This document shows, one piece after another, positions 54,243 through 63,020 of a DNA stretch of 64,000 nucleotides. The position numbers were made by a program, and so were the translations under genes. Below the pieces are notes generated by a model. That model ran no database searches. It saw only the letters and a program-made list of their open reading frames with translations, and had not been told where the DNA came from. How positions within the stretch are numbered: the first letter of the stretch is position 1; every line of letters starts with the position of its first letter. The DNA is from Collimonas rhizosphaerae. GTDB lineage: Bacteria > Pseudomonadota > Gammaproteobacteria > Burkholderiales > Burkholderiaceae_D. The stretch lies in contig NZ_JBANDC010000003.1 in NCBI RefSeq assembly GCF_038896935.1, positions 310,001 to 374,000 of the forward strand. Reading direction: 5' to 3'.

Positions 54243-54918
54243 TGGGCAGTTCCTGCAATGCAAACCCGTAAGCCCTGACGTTGGCGATCTCCACGGTGGA
54301 ATCGATCGCCAGCAGTTTTCGCCGCAGCCGGTGCAAGGCGACATCCAGCGCGTTAGGGGTGACCGCATCGCCCACGCCCCAGGCCGCCATTTCCAAGGCG
54401 GTGCGGCGCACCGGCTGCCCGCCTGCGCGCACCAGGCTCAGCATCAGCTGCAGCTCCGAAGGCGCCAGCGACACCGAATCGTCGCCGTTGCGCATGCAGC
54501 TCGTTTCCGGCAGCACCTGCAAGCCGAGATAGGCTGGAACCAGGCTTTGCAGTTGCGGCGGACGCCGCATCAGGGCACGCACCCTGGCCACCAGTTCCTG
54601 CATCGAAAACGGCTTCGGCAGATAGTCGTCGGCGCCGGCCTCCAGGCCGGCCACCCGGTCATGCAAGGCATCGAGCGCGGTCAGCATCAGGCATGGCGCC
54701 AGCACGCCCTTGCTCCGCAGCTTGCGCACCAGGTCAAGCCCGTCGCCGTCCGGCAAGCCGCGGTCGATCACCAGCGCCGCATAGGGAATGCGGGTAAAGC
54801 CGTCGGCCGCGTGGTCGATGCGGCCATAGATATCGACTTCGATGCCGACCCCCGCCATCGCCTGGCGAATCAGCTGCGCCATCCGCTCGTGGTCTTCCAG
54901 CAGGCCGATCCGGTTCAT
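54232..54918 (-). CDS. OmpR-family response regulator of the MipA-linked system
   Basis: The protein has 228 residues. Receiver: IGLLEDHERM, phospho-acceptor Asp52 in AALVIDRGLPDGDGLDLVRK, Thr in MLTALDALHD and Lys in YLPKPFSMQELVARV. Winged helix: LAPSELQLMLSLVRAGGQPV and NALDVALHRLRRKLLAIDST. The acidic pocket is E-D rather than D-D. It starts 28 bp after the mipA stop, so the three genes form one operon. Confidence 0.93.
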   Translation of the reverse strand: MNRIGLLEDHERMAQLIRQAMAGVGIEVDIYGRIDHAADGFTRIPYAALVIDRGLPDGDGLDLVRKLRSKGVLAPCLMLTALDALHDRVAGLEAGADDYLPKPFSMQELVARVRALMRRPPQLQSLVPAYLGLQVLPETSCMRNGDDSVSLAPSELQLMLSLVRAGGQPVRRTALEMAAWGVGDAVTPNALDVALHRLRRKLLAIDSTVEIANVRAYGFALQELPNAL

Positions 54919-54946
54919 GGTTGGTATTTAGTGTAGTGTTTCGCGA

Positions 54947-55738
54947 CTAGAATTTATAAAGGTAGCCTACCCGCACGCTCACCGCCGACGACTTGTCGAC
55001 CAGCGGGCTGTCCTTGATGCCGGTGCCGCGCTGCAGGTCGCCGACGTCAAGCATGATCATCTGGTTGCGTGTGAGCGGATAGTCCGCGCGCACGCCAAAC
55101 TCGATGTTGGCCGTCGATTTGCCAGTATAAGCCGGGCGGCCGGCGATCGCTTCGCTGGCCTTGACGCCGTAATAATAATTGACGTACTTGCTGTCCATCC
55201 AGGTCGTGCTCAGGTGCGGCGTCAGCTGAAACGCGCCCATCGCGAACGAATGCTCGGCGCCGAGTTTCACCGTGTTGCCCTTGGTGCTGCCGGCAGTCAG
55301 CCATTCCAGCGACAACTTCGCGTAGGGATTGTCCCAAGTGCCCGCAACGCCGCCCCAGGCACTGCCCTTGCGTTCGTCCATGCCGCGCAATGCCTCCGAA
55401 TCGCTGCTTTTGTAGCCGTCGTTCAATGCATATTTGGCACGCAATGTGAAACTGAACTGGTCGACCGATCCCAGCTTGAAATCAAGCGTATTGCCGAAGA
55501 AATGGATCCAGCGATTTTCATACAGCACCAGCGGCAAGACCGAGACATGATTGCTGACGCCGCGATAGGGCCGGCTTTCAGAACCAAGGCCGATGCCCAA
55601 CCCCCATTGGGACGCGTCGGCGGAATGCGGTTCTTCGGCCAGGACCGGATCGGCATGACTCAAACCTGCCGCGGCGCTGAAAGCCGTCCCGATTATCGCT
55701 GCCAGCGCTAGCCGGCAGGAAAACTTGAAATGATGCAT
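54947..55738 (-). CDS. MipA/OmpV-family outer-membrane protein
   Basis: The protein has 263 residues. A signal peptide (SCRLALAAIIGTAFSAAAGL, cleavage near SHA-DP) is followed by alternating beta strands: GLGIGLGSESRPYRGVSNHV, NRWIHFFGNTLDFKLGSVDQ, and a final VSVRVGYLYKF with terminal Phe for outer-membrane insertion. MipA/OmpV proteins are small barrels, some interacting with murein enzymes and others induced by two-component systems. It is the first gene of the mipA-RR-HK operon. Confidence 0.9.
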   Translation of the reverse strand: MHHFKFSCRLALAAIIGTAFSAAAGLSHADPVLAEEPHSADASQWGLGIGLGSESRPYRGVSNHVSVLPLVLYENRWIHFFGNTLDFKLGSVDQFSFTLRAKYALNDGYKSSDSEALRGMDERKGSAWGGVAGTWDNPYAKLSLEWLTAGSTKGNTVKLGAEHSFAMGAFQLTPHLSTTWMDSKYVNYYYGVKASEAIAGRPAYTGKSTANIEFGVRADYPLTRNQMIMLDVGDLQRGTGIKDSPLVDKSSAVSVRVGYLYKF

Positions 55739-55890
55739 GTTGACCCCACAAGATGATTGAACGAATGACTGCTGCCGACAAGCATGTTCAGCCATAAGCT
55801 CTTACCACTTACTTACTGGAGTCTTTAAACCGGGAATATTTGGCTGGACTTGCGGCGATTGGCGGGTGCGTTTCTTTGTTGACAACGAGC

Positions 55891-56802
55891 TTAACCGCCG
55901 CGCCGCGCAGCCCGCTCCTTGCGCAATAGGCGCACGCTGTGCAGCGCCGTCAGCAGCACCGCGCACCAGATCGGGATATAGGTGGCCAGCTGTCCCGGCG
56001 CCATCGACTCGCCGAGAAAAACGATGGCGACGCCGACCAGCAATACCGGCTCGACGTAACCGAGGATGCCGAACAAGGCCATCGGCAGCAGCCGGCTGGC
56101 GCCCAGGTAAGCGCCGAGCGCCACCGTGCTCAGCAGGCCCATCCCCGGCAGCAGGAACAGCCACATGTCCGGCCGGTAGGCAACCACGGCCCAGGAATCG
56201 CGCAGGTACAGCATGACAGCCGCCACCGGCAGCAGCAACGCCATCTCCAACGCGAACGCCACCACCGGATCGGCATTAATCTTGCGGCGCAGGATAAAGT
56301 AAGGCGGATAGCCAAGCGCCACCACCAGGGTCGGCCAGGCGAAGCTGCGCGTCAGCCACAGTTCGTGCAGCACGCCGACCACGGCACAGGCAACCGCCAG
56401 CCATTGGAAAACATCCAGCCGTTCGTGATAATAAAAACGGCCGACCAGCACCATGGTCAAGGGCAGCAGGAAATATCCCAGCGAGACTTCCAGCGCACGG
56501 CCGTGCAAGGGCGCCCACAGGAAAATCCAGATCTGGACGCCAAGCAGCGCCGCCACTATCGCCAGGGCGGCGCAGGTCAAGGGTTCGCGCGCCAGGCGCT
56601 GCAGCAAGGCGCGCGCCTGCGGCAGGCGCTGGCGCAGGACCAGCAGGGCCAGCGCGCCAGGCAAGGTCCACACCACGCGCCAGGCGAAGATGTCGAGGCC
56701 GTCGAGCGGCGCCAGCAGCCTGGTGTAGCCGGACAACAAGGCAAACAGCATCGAGGCGCAGACCGACAGGCCGATGCCGCGCCCTATTTCATGTTGGCTC
56801 AT
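55891..56802 (-). CDS. rarD: RarD-type EamA/DMT family transporter
   Basis: The protein has 303 residues and ten membrane helices in two EamA halves. The N-terminus GRGIGLSVCASMLFALLSGY and HGRALEVSLGYFLLPLTMVL with GRFYYHERLDVFQWLAVACA are typical of RarD, named for chloramphenicol sensitivity but of uncertain substrate. The tail is basic (RLLRKERAARRGG). It is the last gene of a minus-strand run starting at 59648. Confidence 0.88.
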   Translation of the reverse strand: MSQHEIGRGIGLSVCASMLFALLSGYTRLLAPLDGLDIFAWRVVWTLPGALALLVLRQRLPQARALLQRLAREPLTCAALAIVAALLGVQIWIFLWAPLHGRALEVSLGYFLLPLTMVLVGRFYYHERLDVFQWLAVACAVVGVLHELWLTRSFAWPTLVVALGYPPYFILRRKINADPVVAFALEMALLLPVAAVMLYLRDSWAVVAYRPDMWLFLLPGMGLLSTVALGAYLGASRLLPMALFGILGYVEPVLLVGVAIVFLGESMAPGQLATYIPIWCAVLLTALHSVRLLRKERAARRGG

Positions 56803-56827
56803 TGGGCCGACCGCACCTCGGCAGGCA

Positions 56828-57031
56828 TCACGCCAGCGCTTCCTTGGCGGCTTGTTCCGGCGTCAGGCCGTCATAAAACTGGTCGGTAAACCATTCCACC
56901 TGTTCTTCGATATGCTCTTGCGCCTGTTCCAGGGTCGCGCCGCCGGCCACCAGGAAACCTTCGACTTCAATGCACCAGTTAATCAGCGCCAATGTTTCCG
57001 GGTCCAGCTCTTCATTCTTCTTTGCCATCAT
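56828..57031 (-). CDS. Small conserved acidic protein
   Basis: The protein has 67 residues: MMAKKNEELDPETLALINWC, then IEVEGFLVAGGATLEQAQEH and EQVEWFTDQFYDGLTPEQAA. It is acidic and all-helical, with no signal. ACAGGAAAA precedes the start; the second ATG at 57028 is equally possible. Similar short proteins occur in Burkholderiales, as recalled; no function is known. It lies 25 bp upstream of rarD. Confidence 0.75.
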   Translation of the reverse strand: MMAKKNEELDPETLALINWCIEVEGFLVAGGATLEQAQEHIEEQVEWFTDQFYDGLTPEQAAKEALA

Positions 57032-57167
57032 TTTTCCTGTGTAAACGTCGTGTCGTGGCAGTTTGCCAATGCTGCCGCATGCCAGCCTCGGCCTGCGCGG
57101 CAAACCTGCGCCGCCGGTATTCTACCCGCCTCCGCGCCGGCCAGGATATGGATTGCCGAATCGGCGC

Positions 57168-57647
57168 TCACGACGCGGCATGGCTCCAGCTGCCGTCGAT
57201 CCTGATTTCGCTTTTCACGGAGCGCGCCAGGAAACACTCTTCGTGCGCCTGGTGGTGCAAATGGCGCAGCACGGCGTCGTCCGGGATCTTGGCGCCGGAA
57301 AAGGCCACCGCCGGCGCCAGCTCCACCAGCGCGATCCAGCTCTTGCCATCCGCCGCCCGCTCCATATGTCCCTTGGCCTGGTCGACATAACGCTCGACCA
57401 GGTAGCCGGCGCTGCGCGCGATGTCCAGGAACCACAGCATGTGGCAGCTCGACAAGGAGGCCACGAACGCCTCTTCCGGATCGACATTGGCCGGATTCGA
57501 CAAAGGCGCCCTGACCACATGCGGCGAACTCGATGCCGGCACCACGGCGCCGCCGTCGAAATGCCAACTGTGGGCGCGGCTGTAACGGTTATCGGTGAAT
57601 ACGGCATCCGCGCGTTCCCACGCGATAGTGGCGACATGGATCGACAT
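57168..57647 (-). CDS. OsmC-family protein
   Basis: The protein has 159 residues. VDPEEAFVASLSSCHMLWFL holds the first redox cysteine (about residue 68) and HHQAHEECFLARSVKSEIRI the second (about 139), the pair that reduces organic hydroperoxides in Ohr/OsmC. The first part, NRYSRAHSWHFDGGAVVPAS, matches the YhfA-like or lipoyl-linked OsmC subgroup. It is cytoplasmic. The start at 57647 has GAAGGAAAT upstream. Confidence 0.9.
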   Translation of the reverse strand: MSIHVATIAWERADAVFTDNRYSRAHSWHFDGGAVVPASSSPHVVRAPLSNPANVDPEEAFVASLSSCHMLWFLDIARSAGYLVERYVDQAKGHMERAADGKSWIALVELAPAVAFSGAKIPDDAVLRHLHHQAHEECFLARSVKSEIRIDGSWSHAAS

Positions 57648-57763
57648 GGCATTTCCTTCAGGTTTGGATTGACAAGTTTCTGCGCGCACGATGATACCGA
57701 AAATTTTCCGATGCCGTGGGCGGCTCGCTCGTATCGGCGCGCATTGCCGAAGCCGGGCCGGCG

Positions 57764-58780
57764 TCACTCGTCGCCGCGCTTCCTGAAAGCCAGCCAGCCG
57801 GCCACCGCAGTGAAGCTAGCGACAATGCCGGCGATGATCCAGAATCCTTGAGGATCCTGCCCCAGCGGGATGCCGCCTACATTCATGCCAAGCAGGCCGG
57901 CGATGATGTTGATCGGCAGCGCCAGCACCGTGACGATGGTCAGCACGAACAGGCTGCGGTTATTGCCCTCATTGACGCGCGCCGCGATTTCTTCCTGCAG
58001 CAGCTTGATGCGTTCCTGCAGCGTGGCGATTTCGTGCAGCGCCATCGAAAATTCTTCCGTGGCGTGGCGCAGCTCTTGCGAATCGATGTCGGCCACCCAG
58101 TTCGGCGGCCGCTGCAGCAGGCGGAACAAGGCTGCCGGCTCCGGCGCCAGCAGGCGCTGCAGACGCACCAGCACGCGCCGCAGCTCGCCCAGGTTGGCGC
58201 GTTTCTGGTTCTGCTTGCCGGCCAGCAGGGTGTCTTCTATGCCGTCGACCCGCTGGATGGCGTCGCGCACGATCTTCGACAGCACCTCAGCCTGGTCGCG
58301 CAGCAGATGGGTAAGCAGCTCGATCGAAGAACGGATCGGCTCACCGTTCTTCACCGCGTTGCGCAAGCGGTCGACCGCCTTCAGCGGCTTCAGCCGGGCG
58401 CTGATCACAACCTGCCGGTCGACATTCAGGAACAGCGTGGAAATGTCCGCCGGATCGAATGAAAAATCGTGCAGCACATCGTTGACCACCGCGATCAGCA
58501 TATTGTCGACCAGTTCGATGCGGGTCGAGCGCTGGCCTTCGTGCAGGGTTGCGTAGAATTCGTCGCCCAGCGCGGCATGCTTCCTCAACCACTTTTCGCT
58601 GGCGGTATTGGCCAGGTTAAGGTGCAGCCAGATGAACTGGCCGGGATGCTGCTCGCGTGCAGCCAGCCACTCCTCCGCCTGTTTCGACTCGATTGGCCGG
58701 CCTTGCGCGTCGGCGTCGAATAAAAAACCGCATACCAGGCCGGTCTGGTCCGAGCCGTAAGGCAGTGTCACGGTCTGCAT
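57764..58780 (-). CDS. CorA-family divalent cation transporter, ZntB-like
   Basis: The protein has 338 residues. A long cytoplasmic funnel (LHLNLANTASEKWLRKHAAL; LLQRPPNWVADIDSQELRHA) precedes two C-terminal helices. The family motif G-M-N lies in INIIAGLLGMNVGGIPLGQD (about 283-302). NV replaces the G-x-M-P spacing of classical Mg channels, closer to ZntB. The start at 58780 has GGGAGAAGCG directly before it. It moves Zn2+ or Mg2+ as a pentamer. Confidence 0.88.
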   Translation of the reverse strand: MQTVTLPYGSDQTGLVCGFLFDADAQGRPIESKQAEEWLAAREQHPGQFIWLHLNLANTASEKWLRKHAALGDEFYATLHEGQRSTRIELVDNMLIAVVNDVLHDFSFDPADISTLFLNVDRQVVISARLKPLKAVDRLRNAVKNGEPIRSSIELLTHLLRDQAEVLSKIVRDAIQRVDGIEDTLLAGKQNQKRANLGELRRVLVRLQRLLAPEPAALFRLLQRPPNWVADIDSQELRHATEEFSMALHEIATLQERIKLLQEEIAARVNEGNNRSLFVLTIVTVLALPINIIAGLLGMNVGGIPLGQDPQGFWIIAGIVASFTAVAGWLAFRKRGDE

Positions 58781-58860
58781 CGCTTCTCCCATCAACCCAA
58801 ACGCACAGTTTAGCGCAGGCGGTCGATTCGCATGCATGCCCATCAGGCAAAAACCAGGTC

Positions 58861-59520
58861 CTAATAAATTCCGGGAATCAGCCGCGAGGTGCGAGCACGG
58901 TAGGCATCGTACTCGGCGCCGAACTGGCTGCGCAGCAGCGCTTCCTCGGCGCGCATGCGGGCCAGCAGCGGCGCCAGCATGAGGGCGGTGAGCAGTACGC
59001 CGAGCCCGGAACGGAAAACCAGGGACCAGCCCAGCGCATTCACCAGCAGGCCCAGGTAACTGGGATGGCGGATAACGCTGTAGATGCCGCCGGTGACCAG
59101 CTCATGCCCCGGCTGGATCGCCACCAGGCCGCTGAAGCGGCGTCCCAGGATGAAAACCGGCCACAGCCTCAGCACGCCGCCGGCGATGAACAGGATAACG
59201 CCGGTCCAGCGCAGCGCATCGCCGCCGAAGGTCCAGAAGCCGATGCGGTCGGAATACGCCGGCAGGTAAGCCTGCAGCAGCCCGATCAGCCCGACGGCGG
59301 GAATGATCCAGCGGTTGCCGCGGTCCTCGCGCTCGCCGGAACTCAGGTTGGCGCTGGTGAAGAGCGCCGCGCCGGCCAGCGCCATGAATGCGGCGGCGGT
59401 GACAAGCAAGGCCGGCCGCGAGAAAAAGGCGGCAAATCCGCCCTCGCCGAAGATGGCGAGCCAAAGGTAGGCAAGGCTCGACACCATAGTGAAGATCGCC
59501 AGTCTGGGTGTGAGCTGCAT
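58861..59520 (-). CDS. Isoprenylcysteine carboxyl methyltransferase-like membrane protein
   Basis: The protein has 219 residues and five to six membrane helices. The ICMT/PEMT signature is HELVTGGIYSVIRHPSYLGL (about 146-165), with the S-adenosylmethionine-binding R-H-P-x-Y and a final E-E-x-L-x-x-x-F-x-x-x-Y-x-x-Y pattern (EALLRSQFGAEYDAYRARTS). GGGAGGCGCT precedes ATG 59520. In bacteria the acceptor is unknown; lipid or small-molecule methylation is possible. Confidence 0.88.
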   Translation of the reverse strand: MQLTPRLAIFTMVSSLAYLWLAIFGEGGFAAFFSRPALLVTAAAFMALAGAALFTSANLSSGEREDRGNRWIIPAVGLIGLLQAYLPAYSDRIGFWTFGGDALRWTGVILFIAGGVLRLWPVFILGRRFSGLVAIQPGHELVTGGIYSVIRHPSYLGLLVNALGWSLVFRSGLGVLLTALMLAPLLARMRAEEALLRSQFGAEYDAYRARTSRLIPGIY

Positions 59521-59549
59521 GAGCGCCTCCCTGAAGTGAACCTTCTTCA

Positions 59550-59648
59550 TTATAGCGACGTGCGGCCTTGCCCGAGCCTGTCCCGCACTGCCAGGATCAG
59601 CAGCACCGGCAGCGCCAGCGAAGCCAGGTTCCACAGGCGCAGACTCAT
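59550..59648 (-). CDS. 32-residue membrane peptide upstream of the ICMT-like gene
   Basis: The peptide reads MSLRLWNLASLALPVLLILA, then VRDRLGQGRTSL and TAA at 59550-59552. It has one hydrophobic helix and a charged tail. GAAAGGA lies 6 bp before the ATG at 59648. It ends 29 bp before the methyltransferase start, so the two share a transcript. Support is start signal, composition and position only. Confidence 0.5.
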   Translation of the reverse strand: MSLRLWNLASLALPVLLILAVRDRLGQGRTSL

Positions 59649-59662
59649 CCACGTCCTTTCAT

Positions 59663-59676
59663 CATTTGATCAAATG
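59663..59676. promoter_or_regulatory. Perfect 14-bp palindrome, candidate operator
   Basis: CATTTGATCAAATG lies 15 bp upstream of the small membrane peptide start. The rest of 59649-59960 is AT-rich with A and T tracts and no gene; it serves as divergent promoter space. Confidence 0.5.
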
Positions 59677-59960
59677 CCAACAAAAACCCGGCGAACGGGA
59701 ATTGTTGCCCTGCGTAATTGCGCACGAAATCGTTACCTGAATGATGTTAATTTTGAATGTTTTTATTGTAGGAAAAAACCCACAAATATCGTCATTCCCA
59801 GGATTTTTACCTAACAATTTTTAACAAACCATTGTTTTTTTTGAAAACTAAATTAGCATACGAACAATTGTAAAAAATTAATCAAATCAATGACCTAGGA
59901 CCCGGAACAAGCACCCGGCCGCGGTAGTGTCGCGACCCGTAATATTGGAAGGCAAGTACA

Positions 59961-60281
59961 GTGAGAACCAAGGATCTTAGTACATTACAAACGTTTTTCT
60001 GTTTCGTCGCTATCTCCCCCGGCATCTGGTATTTCTTCTGCGACGGCATCGAAGTGATGGCAAGGCAGAATACGCGCGCCATCGACAGGAACGTGGCGTT
60101 CCAGACCGTCGCCCAATATCACAAAGCCAAACGCAACGGCCTGGCAAAAGTCGCCTGCGCCCAGGCAGGCGCGGCATCGACCTCGTTCCTGCGGGCGAAC
60201 GATGAAAAAGACTATGAGGTGTGGAAAAACACCGAGCGATCGGAGTGCAAGATCGCCGGCATAGAAATGGCGTCGAAATAG
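59961..60281 (+). CDS. Small membrane-anchored protein, unknown function
   Basis: The protein has 106 residues. MRTKDLSTLQTFFCFVAISP begins a hydrophobic segment through IWYFFCDGIEVM, then a soluble charged part with two more cysteines (KVACAQAGAAS, RSECKIAGIEM). The pattern fits an N-terminal membrane anchor with a periplasmic domain and possible disulfide. I do not recognise a family. It is divergent from the preceding minus-strand operon. Confidence 0.6.
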   Translation: MRTKDLSTLQTFFCFVAISPGIWYFFCDGIEVMARQNTRAIDRNVAFQTVAQYHKAKRNGLAKVACAQAGAASTSFLRANDEKDYEVWKNTERSECKIAGIEMASK

Positions 60282-60340
60282 CGCGAAAACCAAGATGCGC
60301 GATTACACGCTTCGCGGGTTCGACGGGCAAGTTGTCAAAT

Positions 60341-61024
60341 TCATGGTTGGCTCGGCGGCGGGCTGTCAGCGAAAGACGGCGTCTCCTGTACCGGAAATGC
60401 GGCAGGCAACGACGGCATGGAAATCAGATTGCTTAATCCCGCCCGCTCGACTGCGGAAATCATCGATTGGTAACCTTCGGCGCTGTCACGGCACAGCAGC
60501 ACGACGGAAAAACCTGTATCAGCCGGATCGCCAGGGGCCCGGACCTCAGCTTCGCCGCCCATCGCACGGATTCGCGCAACGATTGCCTGCGCGCGCCGTT
60601 CGGAAGCGAATACGGCTCCGACATATTCAATTTGCGGGACGTGCGGCGGCCCCGCTTCCACACTGGCACTGGGCGATTGAGCGCTGCCGCCCGCCCCTGG
60701 CTCGACTGCCCTCACCTGGTAAATATTGCCGCCGTCACGCATCAGGACCAGGCCGCGCTCATGCAGAGAGTTCTCGAAGAGAGAGAAAAACTGGCTGGAA
60801 CCCAGCGGACCTGACGACGCAAGACTGATCGTCCCGTGCACATTCTGAGCCAGACGAATCGTCTTCCCCGAATACTGGCTGGCCAGACGCACCGCATCGG
60901 GCAATCCGATATCCCGCCAGATCACATACAGCAGATCATCGGAAAGAACCGCAGTCACATGCGAAAACAACAGGATAGCTAACAGGCATGTTATGGATTT
61001 TTTTTGTATTGATATCTGGCACAT
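60341..61024 (-). CDS. Exported protein with stand-alone secretin N0-like domain
   Basis: From ATG 61024 the protein has 227 residues (an ATG at 61066 is also in frame). The signal peptide is SITCLLAILLFSHVTAVLS. About residues 30-105 resemble the N0 domain of type II secretin GspD: DIGLPDAVRLASQYSGKTIR, VHGTISLASSGPLGSSQFFS, HERGLVLMRDGGNIYQVRAV. A Pro/Ser linker and a second alpha/beta domain follow (IEYVGAVFASERRAQAIVAR). The N1-N3 and barrel domains are missing. It lies downstream of a secreted pectinase on the same strand. It could be a truncated secretin or an accessory that contacts a secretion channel. Confidence 0.6.
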   Translation of the reverse strand: MCQISIQKKSITCLLAILLFSHVTAVLSDDLLYVIWRDIGLPDAVRLASQYSGKTIRLAQNVHGTISLASSGPLGSSQFFSLFENSLHERGLVLMRDGGNIYQVRAVEPGAGGSAQSPSASVEAGPPHVPQIEYVGAVFASERRAQAIVARIRAMGGEAEVRAPGDPADTGFSVVLLCRDSAEGYQSMISAVERAGLSNLISMPSLPAAFPVQETPSFADSPPPSQP

Positions 61025-61113
61025 ATGCTCAAACGAGTGCAGCACCATCGATTCTGCATTTGGCAAACGCAGAATCGATGGCCGCGTTCACGGAAAAATC
61101 AAGCCGGCAGAAT

Positions 61114-62925
61114 CTAGAAAGGCGACATCGAGGATGGAAAGGACACGAAAGCCTGGCTGCAGTCGATTGCCTGCTGGCCGTCTTTCGGCGCCGTGGCCAC
61201 CGTCACGTTATTCGCTGCGGACGGTGCGATCGCAAAGTTGACCGGACCAGGCCCGACAGTAAACTGTGTGTTCGACGGCGGCGTCGGGCCACCGTTGTGC
61301 GGGCTGTTCGATATCTTCGGCGTGGAATCGAACATGACGTTATCCAAGGTAATCTTCAGCGGATTGACCGTGCCGTTGAAAGCATAGCCGTTGAAGGTGA
61401 GCGTGCCGCCGCCATACTTTGCGCTGCCGAGGTAATGGAAGCCGTTGACCGCGATGTCGTGGAAATCCGGCGCCAGGGTGTGATTGCCGACGCTGTAGTA
61501 AGGATCGAATATCATCGGCTCCTTGACGTTGCGCATGCAGATCTGCCGATAGCTGATGTTCTTCACCGTGCCGCCGCGGCCGTCGTCCGACTTGATCCGT
61601 ATGCCGACGCTGTTTTGAGAATCCTGGCCATCGATCGACAGATCACGCATCTCGATGCCGTCGACACCCGAATTCGTCTCGCTGCCGATCGACATGCCAT
61701 GGCCATAATAGAAGTGGCTGTGGACAATCCGGTGCGAGAGAGCCGGCGCCGATCCGCTCGCCTTGATCGCGATATTGTCATCGCCGCCGCTGAAATAAGA
61801 ATAGGCGATCAGCACATTGCTGGATTGGCCGGGATCGATCCCGTCGGTATTTTTCGTGGTTTCCGGCGTGAAGCAAGTGCTTGGCGAAGTAGCGGGCGTT
61901 GTCGGATCCGGGCTGCTCCCGGCCGGACAGGCATACCCCGGCCTGGAGTAAGCCAGGGTCGGGGTCAGGATTTTCACTCCCCAGGCGGTAAAACCGCTTA
62001 CCGTATTAGGCACCACATGGAATGCCGGCGCATTCTGGACGGTAATACGGTACAGCGTGAAATTGCTGCCGCCAAAGACCTGGATCAGGCGCGGATTGTT
62101 CTGGTTCTTGCCCGTCGACTTGTTCAGCATAGCGACGTCCCACCAAGTCATTGTGCCCGCGTTGGCGCCGGACGTTAATACGCTGCCGCCGCGGCCGTCG
62201 ATGATGCCGTCGCCTGCTACGCCGCTATTTTGTGTCTTGCTGGCGGTGATCAAGGCATTGCAGGACTTGCCGTCACCGGCAGCGGTACCGCAATTGCCGT
62301 CGCCGGTATCGAAATCGGCCGGACTGCGCGACGCGAACAAGGTCACTCCCTGATCCACCCAGAGGGTGACGCCGCTAGCCAGGATCAACGGCCCGGAAAG
62401 AAATGCATTCTGGCCGCTGCTGCCGGTAGTCAGCTTGACCGCCTGCCCGGCAGGGCAGCGGGAGATTTCTTTTTGAATCCGCGCGGTATCCGGATTGGAA
62501 TTGCTCGGGCTGGCGTCGACAGAGGCAGGCAACAGGCCGCCCGCCTGGGTAAGGCTCGCGACCAGGGTGGCGCACACGGTTCCAGGAAGCTGCGGCTCGG
62601 GCGGGAGCGCCGCATCCACTGTTGAAGAAACACCATTCGATCCGGTTGATGTACCGCCTGTTCCGGTTGACGTGCCGCCTGTTCCGGTTGACGTGCCGCC
62701 TGTTCCGGTTGACGTGCCGCCTGTTCCGGTTGACGTGCCGCCCGTTCCGGTTGACGTGCCGCCCGTTCCGGTTGATGTATTGCCAGTACCTGATGAGGTA
62801 GTGCCGGTCGCCGTTGTGCTACCGCTTGAACTGGAATTCTCCCCGGCGCTATCGCCACCGCCGCACGCGCTCAAAGCCATGCCAGTCAAAATTGATACAC
62901 ACAGCAGTTTCATAAAACCAGGCAT
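61114..62925 (-). CDS. Glycoside hydrolase family 28 (polygalacturonase-like) lipoprotein
   Basis: The protein has 603 residues. LLCVSILTGMALSACGGGD gives a lipobox. A Ser/Thr/Gly linker (about 25-95) with seven-residue repeats of the type TSTGTGG precedes the right-handed beta-helix. GH28 motifs are all present: NTDGIDPGQSSN, GGDDNIAIK (catalytic Asp pair), HFYYGHGMSIGSE (G-H-G) and VGIRIKSDDGRGG (R-I-K). It should hydrolyse pectic alpha-1,4-galacturonan at the cell surface. The linker would hold the enzyme away from the membrane. No pectate transport or uronate genes are in the window. Confidence 0.92.
   Translation of the reverse strand: MPGFMKLLCVSILTGMALSACGGGDSAGENSSSSGSTTATGTTSSGTGNTSTGTGGTSTGTGGTSTGTGGTSTGTGGTSTGTGGTSTGTGGTSTGSNGVSSTVDAALPPEPQLPGTVCATLVASLTQAGGLLPASVDASPSNSNPDTARIQKEISRCPAGQAVKLTTGSSGQNAFLSGPLILASGVTLWVDQGVTLFASRSPADFDTGDGNCGTAAGDGKSCNALITASKTQNSGVAGDGIIDGRGGSVLTSGANAGTMTWWDVAMLNKSTGKNQNNPRLIQVFGGSNFTLYRITVQNAPAFHVVPNTVSGFTAWGVKILTPTLAYSRPGYACPAGSSPDPTTPATSPSTCFTPETTKNTDGIDPGQSSNVLIAYSYFSGGDDNIAIKASGSAPALSHRIVHSHFYYGHGMSIGSETNSGVDGIEMRDLSIDGQDSQNSVGIRIKSDDGRGGTVKNISYRQICMRNVKEPMIFDPYYSVGNHTLAPDFHDIAVNGFHYLGSAKYGGGTLTFNGYAFNGTVNPLKITLDNVMFDSTPKISNSPHNGGPTPPSNTQFTVGPGPVNFAIAPSAANNVTVATAPKDGQQAIDCSQAFVSFPSSMSPF
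62642..62788. repeat. 21-bp in-frame tandem repeat in the GH28 linker
   Basis: CCGGTTGA recurs at 62642, 62663, 62684, 62705, 62726, 62747 and 62768, exactly 21 bp apart, with almost identical units. Each unit encodes one T-S-T-G-T-G-G block. Copies can be gained or lost without breaking the frame, so linker length may vary among strains. Confidence 0.93.
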
Positions 62926-63020
62926 CGCATTTTCCAAAAAAATCAAGATAACCGGAACATCAACTTTTTCCATCCGGTAAAAAGGGATTCAACATTTACA
63001 TCGGGACGCGGCCGCCCTGG

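Noticed and set aside
62642..62788. CRISPR-like regular spacing in the GH28 gene
   Set aside because: The period is a 21-bp coding repeat in frame with the protein, with no spacers.
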